In this document: piece after piece, positions 51,920-59,793 of the stretch
How positions within the stretch are numbered: position 1 is the first letter of the stretch
Layout: each line of letters starts with the position of its first letter
NCBI RefSeq assembly: GCF_002025665.1
Contig: NZ_CP018786.1
Location: 3,844,001-3,908,000 of the forward strand
Source of the DNA: Chryseobacterium indologenes
GTDB lineage: Bacteria > Bacteroidota > Bacteroidia > Flavobacteriales > Weeksellaceae
Reading direction: 5' to 3'
DNA: 64,000 nucleotides
The notes under the pieces: model-generated
What the model saw: only the letters and a program-made list of their open reading frames with translations
Databases searched by the model: none
What the model was told of the DNA's origin: nothing
Made by a program: the position numbers and the translations under genes

Positions 51920-52366
51920 ATGAAAAATACAAGAAAAGCAGTTATTTCCGACCTGCCACAACTCGCAGAATTATTTGATCAGTACAGGATATTTTATCAT
52001 AAAACATCGGATGTTCCTGCAGCAACAAATTTTCTTTCTGAAAGACTAGAAAACAAAGATTCTGAAATTTTTGTTGCGGAAGAAAGTGGTTTATTGACAG
52101 GTTTCGTACAATTATATCCTATTTTTTCATCTACAAGAATGCAACGTTACTGGCTGCTGAACGATCTGTATGTTAATGAAAACCATAGAGGAAAAGGTTA
52201 TTCTAAAGCACTGATCGAACAATCCAAAGAACTCTGCCGTTCATCAAAAGCTTGTGGTATTCTTTTAGAAACAGGAAAAAGCAATGATATCGGAAATCAA
52301 CTCTATCCAGCCTGTGGCTTTGAGCTGTATGACTCTGTGAATTTCTACGAGTGGACTAATCATTAG
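51920..52366 (+). CDS. GNAT-family N-acetyltransferase
   Basis: The 148-residue protein has LNDLYVNENHRGKGYSKALIEQSKEL, with the acetyl-CoA loop RGKGYS near 90, and ends GNQLYPACGFELYDSVNFYEW. A GTG at 51908 would add four residues; the ATG at 51920 was preferred. The substrate is unknown. A 95-base gap then leads to the DinB-like gene. Confidence 0.88.
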   Translation: MKNTRKAVISDLPQLAELFDQYRIFYHKTSDVPAATNFLSERLENKDSEIFVAEESGLLTGFVQLYPIFSSTRMQRYWLLNDLYVNENHRGKGYSKALIEQSKELCRSSKACGILLETGKSNDIGNQLYPACGFELYDSVNFYEWTNH

Positions 52367-52461
52367 CAATGGGTAATAAGTAATTTATACATTCCATTCA
52401 CCATTCCGAATCTCAAAATCTAGAAACTAGAAAAACCGTACTCCAAAAACAAAAAAATGAT

Positions 52462-52974
52462 ATGACCGAATTTCAAAAATACATCCAAAGATATTTAGAT
52501 CAGATTCCATCTGGAAACTGGATCAACGAACTGCAGATATCAGCAGACAAAACCATCGGAATTTATTCCAACCTTACTGAAGAACAGTCTAATTTCGCTT
52601 ATGCAGAAGGAAAATGGACTTTGAAAGGTCTTCTCCTCCACTTATCTGATACAGAAAGAGTTTTCCAGTACAGAATATTAGCTTTTGCCAGAGGAGAGAA
52701 AAACAATCTTCCGGGCTTCGACGAAGATGAATATGCAAACCGATCTTTTGCAAGTGAAAGAACCATCGAATCCCTTCTGGAAGAATACAAGCTGGTAAGA
52801 AAATCTTCTCAGATTCTATTAGAAACCCTTCAACCTTCTGCTTTACAGAATACAGGTACAGCCAATGGCCATGAAATTTCTGTAGAAACCATCGGAAAAC
52901 TGATCGTGGGACATAATTATCACCACCTGAATATTATTGAGGAAAGGTATTTATCGAAATTGGGATGGATGTAA
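52462..52974 (+). CDS. DinB-family four-helix protein
   Basis: The 170-residue protein shows the DinB/YfiT metal-site pattern: a His in LLLHLSDTERVFQYRIL near 60, and HNYHHLNIIEERYL near the end, with two more His. These would coordinate a divalent metal. Family members act in thiol chemistry or as enzymes of unknown substrate. It is a single gene, followed by the REP-flanked transposase region. Confidence 0.85.
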   Translation: MTEFQKYIQRYLDQIPSGNWINELQISADKTIGIYSNLTEEQSNFAYAEGKWTLKGLLLHLSDTERVFQYRILAFARGEKNNLPGFDEDEYANRSFASERTIESLLEEYKLVRKSSQILLETLQPSALQNTGTANGHEISVETIGKLIVGHNYHHLNIIEERYLSKLGWM

Positions 52975-53002
52975 TAATTCAAAAATGAGTTTGAATTATT
53001 AT

Positions 53003-53068
53003 AGGTTCTGGCTAAAGCCAAAGGATTTTTTTTTATTTAAATGGCCTAAAGCCCATTTCTATTGAATA
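53003..53068 (+). repeat. REP unit 1 (left flank, direct orientation)
   Basis: The unit reads AGGTTCTGGCTAAAGCCA, about 20 bases, ATGGCCTAAAGCCCAT, then TTCTATTGAATA. It has two hairpins with an AA loop. Confidence 0.88.
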
Positions 53069-53123
53069 GCTTAACAACTCTAGTAATTCATCACATTATC
53101 TCATTTAATAATATTGTAAGAAT

Positions 53124-53193
53124 ATCAATAGGAACGGGCTTTAGCCCGTTTTCATAATATATACCTTTCTTCCATTGGCTTTAGCCAAAACTT
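53124..53193 (-). repeat. REP unit 2 (left flank, inverted)
   Basis: Inverted copy: TCAATAGGAACGGGCTTTAG opens it, and TTGGCTTTAGCCAAAACT closes it. With unit 1 it forms a head-to-head pair of about 190 bases in front of the transposase gene. Confidence 0.88.
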
Positions 53194-53228
53194 ATTAAAT
53201 AAGTAGTATTTTTGATAAAACAACACAA

Positions 53229-53657
53229 ATGGCTTTTATCAAAATCTACATTCATCTTGTCTTCTCTACAAGAAACAGAGATCCCTTTCTTAATACATTC
53301 GACATACGTCTCAAGGTCTGGAAGCATATTAAAGAATATGCAACAGAAAAAGGAATCTTTTTAGATATGATCAATGGACATTCGGATCATTGTCATTGTC
53401 TTATTTCTCTGGGATCTGATCAGAATATAGAAAAAATTGTACAATTATTAAAAGGTGAATCTTCTCATTGGATCAATAAGAATCAACTTACCTTAGGAAA
53501 ATTCTCATGGCAGGATGAATATTTTGCGGTATCAGTTTCTGAGTCTATGATAGATAGCGTAAGAAATTATATTAAAAATCAGGAAAAGCATCATCAGAAA
53601 AAAAGCTTTGATAAGGAATATTGGGAATTTATTGAAAGATATAATTTTAAAAACTAA
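53229..53657 (+). CDS. REP-associated IS200-like tyrosine transposase (RAYT)
   Basis: The 142-residue protein has the Y1 HUH fold signature: IYIHLVFSTRNRDPFLN near the start, the HUH motif in NGHSDHCHCLISLGSD near 50-64, and the catalytic Tyr in DSVRNYIKNQEKHH near 120. This is the IS200/IS605 TnpA family without a TnpB partner. It is bracketed by two direct copies of a REP pair, each about 190 bases, and single REP units are dispersed without the gene. These features mark it as a RAYT that acts on the palindromes rather than a free insertion sequence. It appears intact. Confidence 0.88.
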   Translation: MAFIKIYIHLVFSTRNRDPFLNTFDIRLKVWKHIKEYATEKGIFLDMINGHSDHCHCLISLGSDQNIEKIVQLLKGESSHWINKNQLTLGKFSWQDEYFAVSVSESMIDSVRNYIKNQEKHHQKKSFDKEYWEFIERYNFKN

Positions 53658-53659
53658 GC

Positions 53660-53728
53660 AGGTTTTGGCTAAAGCCGAAGGATTTGTTTCTTTTATTTAA
53701 ATGGGCTAAAGCCCATTTCTATTGAATA
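53660..53728 (+). repeat. REP unit 3 (right flank, direct orientation)
   Basis: The unit starts AGGTTTTGGCTAAAGCCGAA only 3 bases after the transposase stop codon. It continues to ATGGGCTAAAGCCCAT and TTCTATTGAATA. It is nearly identical to unit 1. Confidence 0.88.
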
Positions 53729-53782
53729 GGATAGTGAATCTCTAATAATTTATTGCATTATTCTAACTACATTATAAAAACA

Positions 53783-53849
53783 TCAATAGGAACAGGCTTT
53801 AGCACGTTTTCATATTATATACCATTCCATTGGCTCTAGCCAAAACCTA
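53783..53849 (-). repeat. REP unit 4 (right flank, inverted, decayed)
   Basis: Inverted copy with substitutions in both palindromes: TCAATAGGAACAGGCTTTAG, then TTGGCTCTAGCCAAAACCT. Its spacing from unit 3 equals that of units 1 and 2. Confidence 0.85.
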
Positions 53850-53936
53850 TAAACATTCCCACATTTACATATTCATCATTTGCCTAAAATTCTTATATTT
53901 TCTACCTTTATCCCCTCTTTGAACTCATATACAATT

Positions 53937-54485
53937 ATGGAACATATTATCGAAATATTAAAGTCTGGCGGAACAATCCTTTATCCTACAGATACCATCT
54001 GGGGAATTGGTTGTGATGCTACCAATATAGAAGCAGTCAATAAAATTTTTGACATCAAAAAGCGCGAAAAAAATAAATCCATGATCATCCTTGTGGAGTC
54101 TGAGAAAAGACTTCAGGAATTGGTAGATGTTCCTGAAATGGCCTGGGAAATTATTGATCTTAGCGAAAAACCAGTAACAATCGTTTATGAAAACCCAAGA
54201 GGTTTGCCTAAAGAACTTCTTGCAGAAGATGGAAGCATCGGAATCCGATTGGTAAAAAATGATTTCTGTAAAAAACTGATTACAAAACTGAACAAACCTT
54301 TAGTATCTACTTCTGCCAATTTCAGTGGTGAAAAAAGTCCGCTAAAATTCTCTGATATTTCTGAAGAGATGATCAGCCTTGTAGATTACGCTGTGGAGGA
54401 AGACAGAGAAAAGGTTTCAAAATACTCAGGCTCATCCGTAATCAAAATATGGAATGACAACAGAATAAAAATTCTCAGGGAATAA
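53937..54485 (+). CDS. YrdC/Sua5-family threonylcarbamoyl-AMP synthase-like protein
   Basis: The 182-residue protein MEHIIEILKSGGTILYPTDT continues with WGIGCDATNIEAVNKIFDIKKR and KSMIILVESEK. It later has SIGIRLVKNDFCKKLI and PLVSTSANFSGEKSP. These are the ATP and threonine/bicarbonate binding motifs of the YrdC fold, which starts the t6A modification of tRNA. The frame extends to 53880, but the ATG at 53937 starts at the canonical residue. The C-terminal Sua5 domain is absent, so it is the short TsaC-like form. Confidence 0.9.
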   Translation: MEHIIEILKSGGTILYPTDTIWGIGCDATNIEAVNKIFDIKKREKNKSMIILVESEKRLQELVDVPEMAWEIIDLSEKPVTIVYENPRGLPKELLAEDGSIGIRLVKNDFCKKLITKLNKPLVSTSANFSGEKSPLKFSDISEEMISLVDYAVEEDREKVSKYSGSSVIKIWNDNRIKILRE

Positions 54486-54558
54486 GAATTCTGAACTTTT
54501 ATGTTTATTTTTTAGAGTCTTGTCAGTTCATATCGGCAGGATTTCTTTTTTTTAATTC

Positions 54559-54566
54559 TATCTTTG
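54559..54566 (+). promoter_or_regulatory. -7 element for the SnoaL-like gene
   Basis: TATCTTTG is an exact TAnnTTTG match, 26 bases before the ATG at 54593. It is the same octamer as used by hcp and btuB. Confidence 0.55.
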
Positions 54567-54592
54567 CAAACTCAACTCATAAACTATTTGTT

Positions 54593-54937
54593 ATGAATCA
54601 TCACGAATTTGCTCAAATATGGATCAATGCGTGGAATTCTCATGATTTAGAGAATATACTTTCCCATTATTCGGATGATATTGAGATTACAACTCCAATG
54701 ATCGCACTGGCTACTGGCGGTAAAGAAAGCTCTTTAAAAGGAAAAGAGGCCGTTCGTGAATATTGGAGAAAGGCATTGGATAAGTTTCCGGACCTTCATT
54801 TTGATCTGGTACGTTCCACAGCAGGAGTAGATTCAGTAGCATTATTTTATAAGTCGATTATGGATAAACATGCTGTTGAAGTCATGTTTTTTAATGAAGA
54901 CGGAAAAATTAGTAAAATGTATGCTCATTATGACTAA
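54593..54937 (+). CDS. SnoaL/NTF2-like protein
   Basis: The 114-residue protein MNHHEFAQIWINAWNSHDLE, with ILSHYSDDIEITTPMIALA and SLKGKEAVREYWRKALDKFPDLHF, is the SnoaL-like NTF2 fold. Its cone-shaped pocket binds small molecules. The substrate is unknown. It is 37 bases before the tRNA nucleotidyltransferase gene and may share its promoter. Confidence 0.85.
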   Translation: MNHHEFAQIWINAWNSHDLENILSHYSDDIEITTPMIALATGGKESSLKGKEAVREYWRKALDKFPDLHFDLVRSTAGVDSVALFYKSIMDKHAVEVMFFNEDGKISKMYAHYD

Positions 54938-54974
54938 TGGGGAACATACGTAGAAATTGTCACTATTATTAACG

Positions 54975-56393
54975 ATGAAAATTAATCTTAATCAAAATAA
55001 GAATTTAAAACTATTTAAAATCATTTCTGAAGCAGCAGAAAGGAATAACCAGTCCGTATATATTGTGGGCGGTTATGTACGGGACCTTCTGATGAACAGA
55101 AAAGCGTCTACGGATATCGACTTTGTAACGGAGCAAAGTGGTATTGAGCTTGCTCAAAATGTAGCTCAGGATATAGATCCTAAATTAAAAGTTTCCATAT
55201 TCAAAACGTATGGAACAGCGATGATCAAGTATAAAGAACTTGAGCTTGAATTTGTGGGAGCAAGAAAGGAAAGCTATACAGAAAACAGCCGAAAGCCGGA
55301 AGTGGAAGGCGGAAGTCTGGAAGATGACCAGAAAAGAAGAGATTTTACCATCAACGCGATGGCTATATCTTTAAATAAAGATAATTTCGGAGAGCTTATT
55401 GATCCGTTCAATGGAATCGAAGATCTTGAAAAAGGAATTTTAAGAACACCGTTAGAACCTGCACAAACTTATTCTGATGATCCATTGAGAATGATGAGAG
55501 CGGTGCGTTTTGCTTCAACTTTAAATTTTAAAATTGAGGAAAATTCTTTGAAAGCAATCCAGCAGGAAGCAGAAAGAATTAAGATTGTCTCTATGGAAAG
55601 AATCATGGTAGAATTCAATAAAATCATGCTTTCTGAAAAACCGTCTATCGGACTGAGGCTGATGGAGCAAACCGGCCTTATGAAGCTGATTATTCCTGAA
55701 CTGATAGAACTGAAAGGAGTGGAAGAAGTGGAGGGACAAACTCACAAAGATAATTTTTATCATACTTTAGAAGTTGTAGACAATATTTCTGTGAATACTG
55801 ACAATCTTTGGCTTCGTTGGTCTGCCCTTCTCCATGATATTGGAAAGGCTCCAACAAAAAAGTTTGTAGAAGGAACAGGATGGACATTTCACGGACATGA
55901 ATTTTTGGGTTCAAAAATGGTAAAAACACTTTTCCAAAGATTAAAACTGCCTTTGGGAAGTGACATGAAATATGTTCAGAAGATGGTGAAACTTTCATCA
56001 AGACCTATCGCGCTGATCACGGATGATGCTTCAGATTCTGCATTGAGAAGACTTTTATTTGATGCCGGAGAAAATCTTGAAGATCTTTTCACTCTTTGCA
56101 AGGCAGACATTACCACTAAAAACTCTAAGAAACAGGAGAAATTCAAAAGAAACTTTGAATATGTAGCGGTAAAGATCAAAGAAGTGGAAGAAAAAGATCA
56201 GGTAAGAAACTTTCAACCCCCAATTACCGGTGAAGAGATTATGGTAATGTTTAACCTTAAGCCAGGCCGTGAAATCGGAATCCTAAAAGAAAAAGTGAAA
56301 GAAGCTATTCTTGAAGGTGAAATTCCTAATGAAAAAGAGGAAGCTACAAAATTTGTGATCGCAGAAGCTGAAAAATTAGGTTTAACCCTATAA
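54975..56393 (+). CDS. CCA-adding enzyme/poly(A) polymerase family with HD domain
   Basis: The 472-residue protein has the class II nucleotidyltransferase head SVYIVGGYVRDLLMNRKASTDIDFV, with the GG-RD and two-Asp metal motif. The flexible loop RRDFTINAMAISL is near 130. The binding region YSDDPLRMMRAVRFASTL is near 170. A C-terminal HD domain has RWSALLHDIGKAPTK near 285. It adds CCA to tRNA 3' ends or repairs them. The frame opens at TTG 54957, but the ATG at 54975 was preferred. Confidence 0.92.
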   Translation: MKINLNQNKNLKLFKIISEAAERNNQSVYIVGGYVRDLLMNRKASTDIDFVTEQSGIELAQNVAQDIDPKLKVSIFKTYGTAMIKYKELELEFVGARKESYTENSRKPEVEGGSLEDDQKRRDFTINAMAISLNKDNFGELIDPFNGIEDLEKGILRTPLEPAQTYSDDPLRMMRAVRFASTLNFKIEENSLKAIQQEAERIKIVSMERIMVEFNKIMLSEKPSIGLRLMEQTGLMKLIIPELIELKGVEEVEGQTHKDNFYHTLEVVDNISVNTDNLWLRWSALLHDIGKAPTKKFVEGTGWTFHGHEFLGSKMVKTLFQRLKLPLGSDMKYVQKMVKLSSRPIALITDDASDSALRRLLFDAGENLEDLFTLCKADITTKNSKKQEKFKRNFEYVAVKIKEVEEKDQVRNFQPPITGEEIMVMFNLKPGREIGILKEKVKEAILEGEIPNEKEEATKFVIAEAEKLGLTL

Positions 56394-56410
56394 TTCAATT
56401 GATATAAAAT

Positions 56411-56492
56411 AAAAACCGGCGGGATGTTCCATCCCGCCGGTTTTTTGTTTCCTTAGGAAACAAAGCCGGCCGGTTTCTTCGAAACCGGCCGG
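56411..56492 (+). terminator. Three stacked hairpins between convergent genes
   Basis: Hairpin 1 (56411-56445, stem AAAAACCGGCGGGATG with loop TTC and a T-run) is a strong terminator for the CCA enzyme gene. Hairpin 2 (56444-56464) is TTTGTTTCC-TTA-GGAAACAAA. Hairpin 3 (56466-56492) is CCGGCCGGTTTC-TTC-GAAACCGGCCGG. All are perfect. Their loops are TTC, TTA and TTC. Confidence 0.85.
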
Positions 56493-56547
56493 AAAAAAAC
56501 ACAAATGATGAAAAAATAAAAAATTATTTTTTATATGTTGTAAAGTA

Positions 56548-57603
56548 TTACGGGTTCAGGAATGTTCCATTAGTACCGATACCTCCTGTTTTAAAAGAAC
56601 TGATCTGAGCACCTGTAACTGCTGAATATACTACCATTTCACTATCCTGTGTGAACTGCTTAACGTCTGATGCAAAAATCCTTCCATCAATAACATTAAA
56701 TCCGTATAGTGTAAAGTAAGGGCCACCATCTGCAGCTGTTAATAATGGAGTTGCAGGAATTGCAGGTATAGCTAAACTCGTTGTATATACTTTATTTGCA
56801 GAGCTGAAGTAGATTTTATCGTTATCTATCTGAAGATTTGTAGCACTAGGAATTCCTGTTAGCGTAATTACTGGTGTAATAACTCCGGTACTTGAAATTT
56901 TATAGATATAAGAATCTGTAGCTGTTGAAGAAATTGTATAAACATTAGATTTGTATGATACCGTATTTCCGATCTGACCATTTGGAACTGTAATTTCAGT
57001 TTTAGCATCATTAGAAGTATTGATATAAGTAATCTTATTTCCATACCCTGATGAAGCATTCTGTACGAAAACGTTTCCACCTGCCTCTACTGTTTTATCA
57101 GAAACTTCAGTCATATTGATTTTACTTACAAATGAATAGTCAGAAGCTTTATATTTTGTAACGCTCTTTGTATTCGCAGTAAAGTTGGTATTTGCAACAT
57201 AGATGAAGTTGTTAGCAAAAGTAATTCCTCTTGGATTATCTAGCTGAGCCGTAATTACCCCTAATTTCTTAAATGTATAACGGTCTACTACAACAATTTT
57301 ATTAGAGTTATTCAATACAAGATAAGCTTTGTTTTCGTTAAGACCAATAGTCTGAAGAACATCACCCAGAATCTCTTTGTTGTTGTTATAACCATATACA
57401 TCGTCTTGCTTCAGGCTTAAATTTCTTGTCACAAATGTTACCTTAGCTCCCTGACTGTTATAGTTTCCTTCATTAGAGATAAAATATCCGTTCTGATAAG
57501 TGATCGGAGAAACTTCAATTTCATCAGAACTGCTTGTACATGAAGAAATGTTAAACAATAACACTACTGCAAATAATACAGTTAAAAGTTTAGTTATTTT
57601 CAT
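56548..57603 (-). CDS. BtuG-like beta-propeller surface lipoprotein (DUF5074 type)
   Basis: The 351-residue protein starts MKITKLLTVLFAVVLLFNISSC (lipobox Cys at 22). The mature part has repeated propeller blades: YFISNEGNYNSQGAKVTFV, KAYLVLNNSNKIVVVDRYTFKKLGVI, GITFANNFIYVANTNF and ADGGPYFTLYGFNVIDGRIFAS. In Bacteroides, BtuG is a surface propeller of this kind that captures cobalamin for the BtuB receptor. Here it lies 19 bases after a BtuB-like gene under a cobalamin riboswitch, which strongly supports the same role. The names are assigned by context and fold. Confidence 0.8.
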   Translation of the reverse strand: MKITKLLTVLFAVVLLFNISSCTSSSDEIEVSPITYQNGYFISNEGNYNSQGAKVTFVTRNLSLKQDDVYGYNNNKEILGDVLQTIGLNENKAYLVLNNSNKIVVVDRYTFKKLGVITAQLDNPRGITFANNFIYVANTNFTANTKSVTKYKASDYSFVSKINMTEVSDKTVEAGGNVFVQNASSGYGNKITYINTSNDAKTEITVPNGQIGNTVSYKSNVYTISSTATDSYIYKISSTGVITPVITLTGIPSATNLQIDNDKIYFSSANKVYTTSLAIPAIPATPLLTAADGGPYFTLYGFNVIDGRIFASDVKQFTQDSEMVVYSAVTGAQISSFKTGGIGTNGTFLNP

Positions 57604-57622
57604 ATTTACTCAATTTTAATTT

Positions 57623-59449
57623 TTAAAAATTTATTGCGGCATACACACTATAGTTTCTTTTGGGCAAAGGATAGAAAGAAACTGTTTTGTAGTATGTATT
57701 CGTTAGATTATTCACTTTGAATCCTAAGGTATATTTTTTTGCTAAAGTTGCAGAAACACCCATATTTAAAAGAAAATAAGGATCTATGGCATCTGATCTT
57801 TTTTCGTCACTTGTAGTGTAGGTAACACCATTCACCTGTCCTTGGGCAAAAAATTTAAAGAAACCATATTCGTAATCTATATTGGCTGCGCCTCTGTGCA
57901 TAGGAACGTAAGGTCTCTGCATCTTCGTTTCTTTATCAATAGATTTTGCATAATAATACCCTGCATTCGCACGGATTTTATGGTTCCCCAGCTGTTTACT
58001 AAAAGACAGTTGAGATTCCAATCCGTAAGATTCAGATTTATTCACATTGTATGCCTGCCAGTACCCTAAAGCAGTCGGAAGCCAGACAATAAGATCTGTC
58101 ACATTCATATAGTATGGAGATAAAGTAAGTTTAAAATCTCCCACTTTGAATTCATTCGTCATATCTAACTGAGTAGAAGTTTCCGGTCTTAGATCTTTAT
58201 TTCCTCCCGGTTCATAATAAACATCATTGAAGGACGGAAATCTGAAATTTTTTGACACATTAAAGCTTACATCATACCATTTTGCAGCATTCCATTTCCC
58301 TGAGAATGAGTACATCAACGGAGAATTTATATCTTCCACAAAATCTTTCTTGAATCCACCCTCAAAACGAAGGTTTTTGGTTGCAAAATATCTTAATAAT
58401 CCTGAAACAGAACCCATATTTCTGCTGACGCTGGATATTCCGTTTTGATATCCCTCTCCTTTATTAACCTGAAACTCTCCGATGATATTAAAATTCCACT
58501 TTGAATTCAGGAAATAATTAAAATCATTTTTAAAGATATAATTTTTCCCGGTTCCTCCACTTGATTTAGGTTGATTTAACGAACCGAAAAATTGAAAATT
58601 CTCTTCTGTATAAGCTGCTTTAAGGGAATTACTGAACTTTGTTTTGTTCCAGTCCCAGGAAAGAAGGCTTCTTACACTTTGAGTTTTATATTTCGTTTTT
58701 GTTCCCGTTTCTTCATACACGGGAAAACGCTGTGAAGAATCAAAAAACTGGCTCTGCCAAGAAACTTTATGATCGTTTGTAATTTTATAGGATGCTCCTA
58801 CATTAAATGTTGTATTGTAATAACTCCCGTTTCTGTTGATATAGTTCAGGTCACTTACTTTATAATCATTTTCACTTACAGAATAATTTCCGGAGGCTTT
58901 GAAACTGAATCTATCATTGCTGTAAGATCCTTTTATAAAATTATTATAAGTATTAAAAGAAGCGACTTCAGAAAATAAAGAACCATGGAAACCTTTATTA
59001 AAGTCAAGCGTATTATTCAGGTGAATACTTCCTCCAATAGCACCACTTCCGTATATTACACTTCCTCCTCCAGCCTTTACACCAATCTGATCATATCCGA
59101 ACAAGGCAATATTATTGATATCTCCCTGTCCCAGAAAATTGGAATTGATATTAATTCCATTCCATACAAAAGCAGTCTGCTGAGCAGTAGTTCCCCTGAA
59201 AGAAGGTGAAGAAACAGCACCACGGCCATTTTCTTTGATAAAAACCTGTGACTGAAATCTCAGAAGTTCAGAAAGATTACTGGAGTTTTTCTCAGCATCT
59301 TCTGCTGAAATTATTTTTACGGGATGAAAAAGTTTCACCCTATTCATCTGATTGTCGAAGACATAAACAGTATCGATGGCCTTCTCTTGTCCAAAAAGAA
59401 AACAGCCATACGATGAAAAAAGCAGTACTAAAGATCTTTTTATATCCAT
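57623..59449 (-). CDS. btuB: BtuB-like TonB-dependent cobalamin receptor
   Basis: The 608-residue protein starts MDIKRSLVLLFSSYGCFLFGQ (signal). A TonB box-like stretch and plug domain follow: IKENGRGAVSSPSFRGTTAQQTAFVWNGI and GVKAGGGSVIYGSGAIGGSIHLNNTL. A 22-strand type barrel ends VYAAINF. It is the size of E. coli BtuB. The cobalamin riboswitch in its leader shows that B12 controls it, so it should import cobalamin across the outer membrane. The BtuG-like gene is next in the operon. Confidence 0.88.
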   Translation of the reverse strand: MDIKRSLVLLFSSYGCFLFGQEKAIDTVYVFDNQMNRVKLFHPVKIISAEDAEKNSSNLSELLRFQSQVFIKENGRGAVSSPSFRGTTAQQTAFVWNGININSNFLGQGDINNIALFGYDQIGVKAGGGSVIYGSGAIGGSIHLNNTLDFNKGFHGSLFSEVASFNTYNNFIKGSYSNDRFSFKASGNYSVSENDYKVSDLNYINRNGSYYNTTFNVGASYKITNDHKVSWQSQFFDSSQRFPVYEETGTKTKYKTQSVRSLLSWDWNKTKFSNSLKAAYTEENFQFFGSLNQPKSSGGTGKNYIFKNDFNYFLNSKWNFNIIGEFQVNKGEGYQNGISSVSRNMGSVSGLLRYFATKNLRFEGGFKKDFVEDINSPLMYSFSGKWNAAKWYDVSFNVSKNFRFPSFNDVYYEPGGNKDLRPETSTQLDMTNEFKVGDFKLTLSPYYMNVTDLIVWLPTALGYWQAYNVNKSESYGLESQLSFSKQLGNHKIRANAGYYYAKSIDKETKMQRPYVPMHRGAANIDYEYGFFKFFAQGQVNGVTYTTSDEKRSDAIDPYFLLNMGVSATLAKKYTLGFKVNNLTNTYYKTVSFYPLPKRNYSVYAAINF

Positions 59450-59489
59450 ACTTTTTTACTTTTCCTCCGAAAGCAATATGTTTTTTAAT

Positions 59490-59650
59490 TATAATTCCGG
59501 CAGGTCTCCTGACTTTCGCATTCTGCTCCTTCCCGTTATTAAACAGTGGCTTTTTGCAGAAACTTGAGTTGCGATTTACAGTTGCGGGGACAGTCCGGGA
59601 GTTACACCCGATTCCCTTTTCATTCCAAAATACTGGAAACCAAAATTTTT
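59490..59650 (-). promoter_or_regulatory. Cobalamin riboswitch in the btuB leader
   Basis: Read on the minus strand, the leader has GGGTGTAACTCCCGGACTGT, then CCCCGCAACTGTAAATCGCA. It next has AAAGCCACTG, and then AAGTCAGGAGACCTGCC, which is the B12 box. These are the conserved elements of the cobalamin riboswitch in their correct order, and they end about 45 bases before the btuB ATG at 59449. In high B12 the structure would reduce btuB expression. Confidence 0.95.
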
Positions 59651-59651
59651 G

Positions 59652-59681
59652 CAAAGATAGTTTTTTATATGTATTTGCCAA
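59652..59681 (-). promoter_or_regulatory. Promoter of the riboswitch-btuB-btuG operon
   Basis: On the minus strand TTG (59679-59681), 19 bases, then TATCTTTG (59652-59659) give an exact Bacteroidota promoter just before the riboswitch. Confidence 0.75.
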
Positions 59682-59793
59682 AAATCAGGCTTTTCCTTAA
59701 AAACATTATCTTTTTTGATCTATAACAAAAAAGAACGGCCGCTTTCAATATTGAAAACAGCCATTCATCCCACTACTTTACTATTTATATATG

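Noticed and set aside
53003..53849. Ordinary IS200 insertion sequence
   Set aside because: The flanks are a duplicated REP pair, the same units occur alone at three other sites in the window, and there is no TnpB gene; RAYT fits better.
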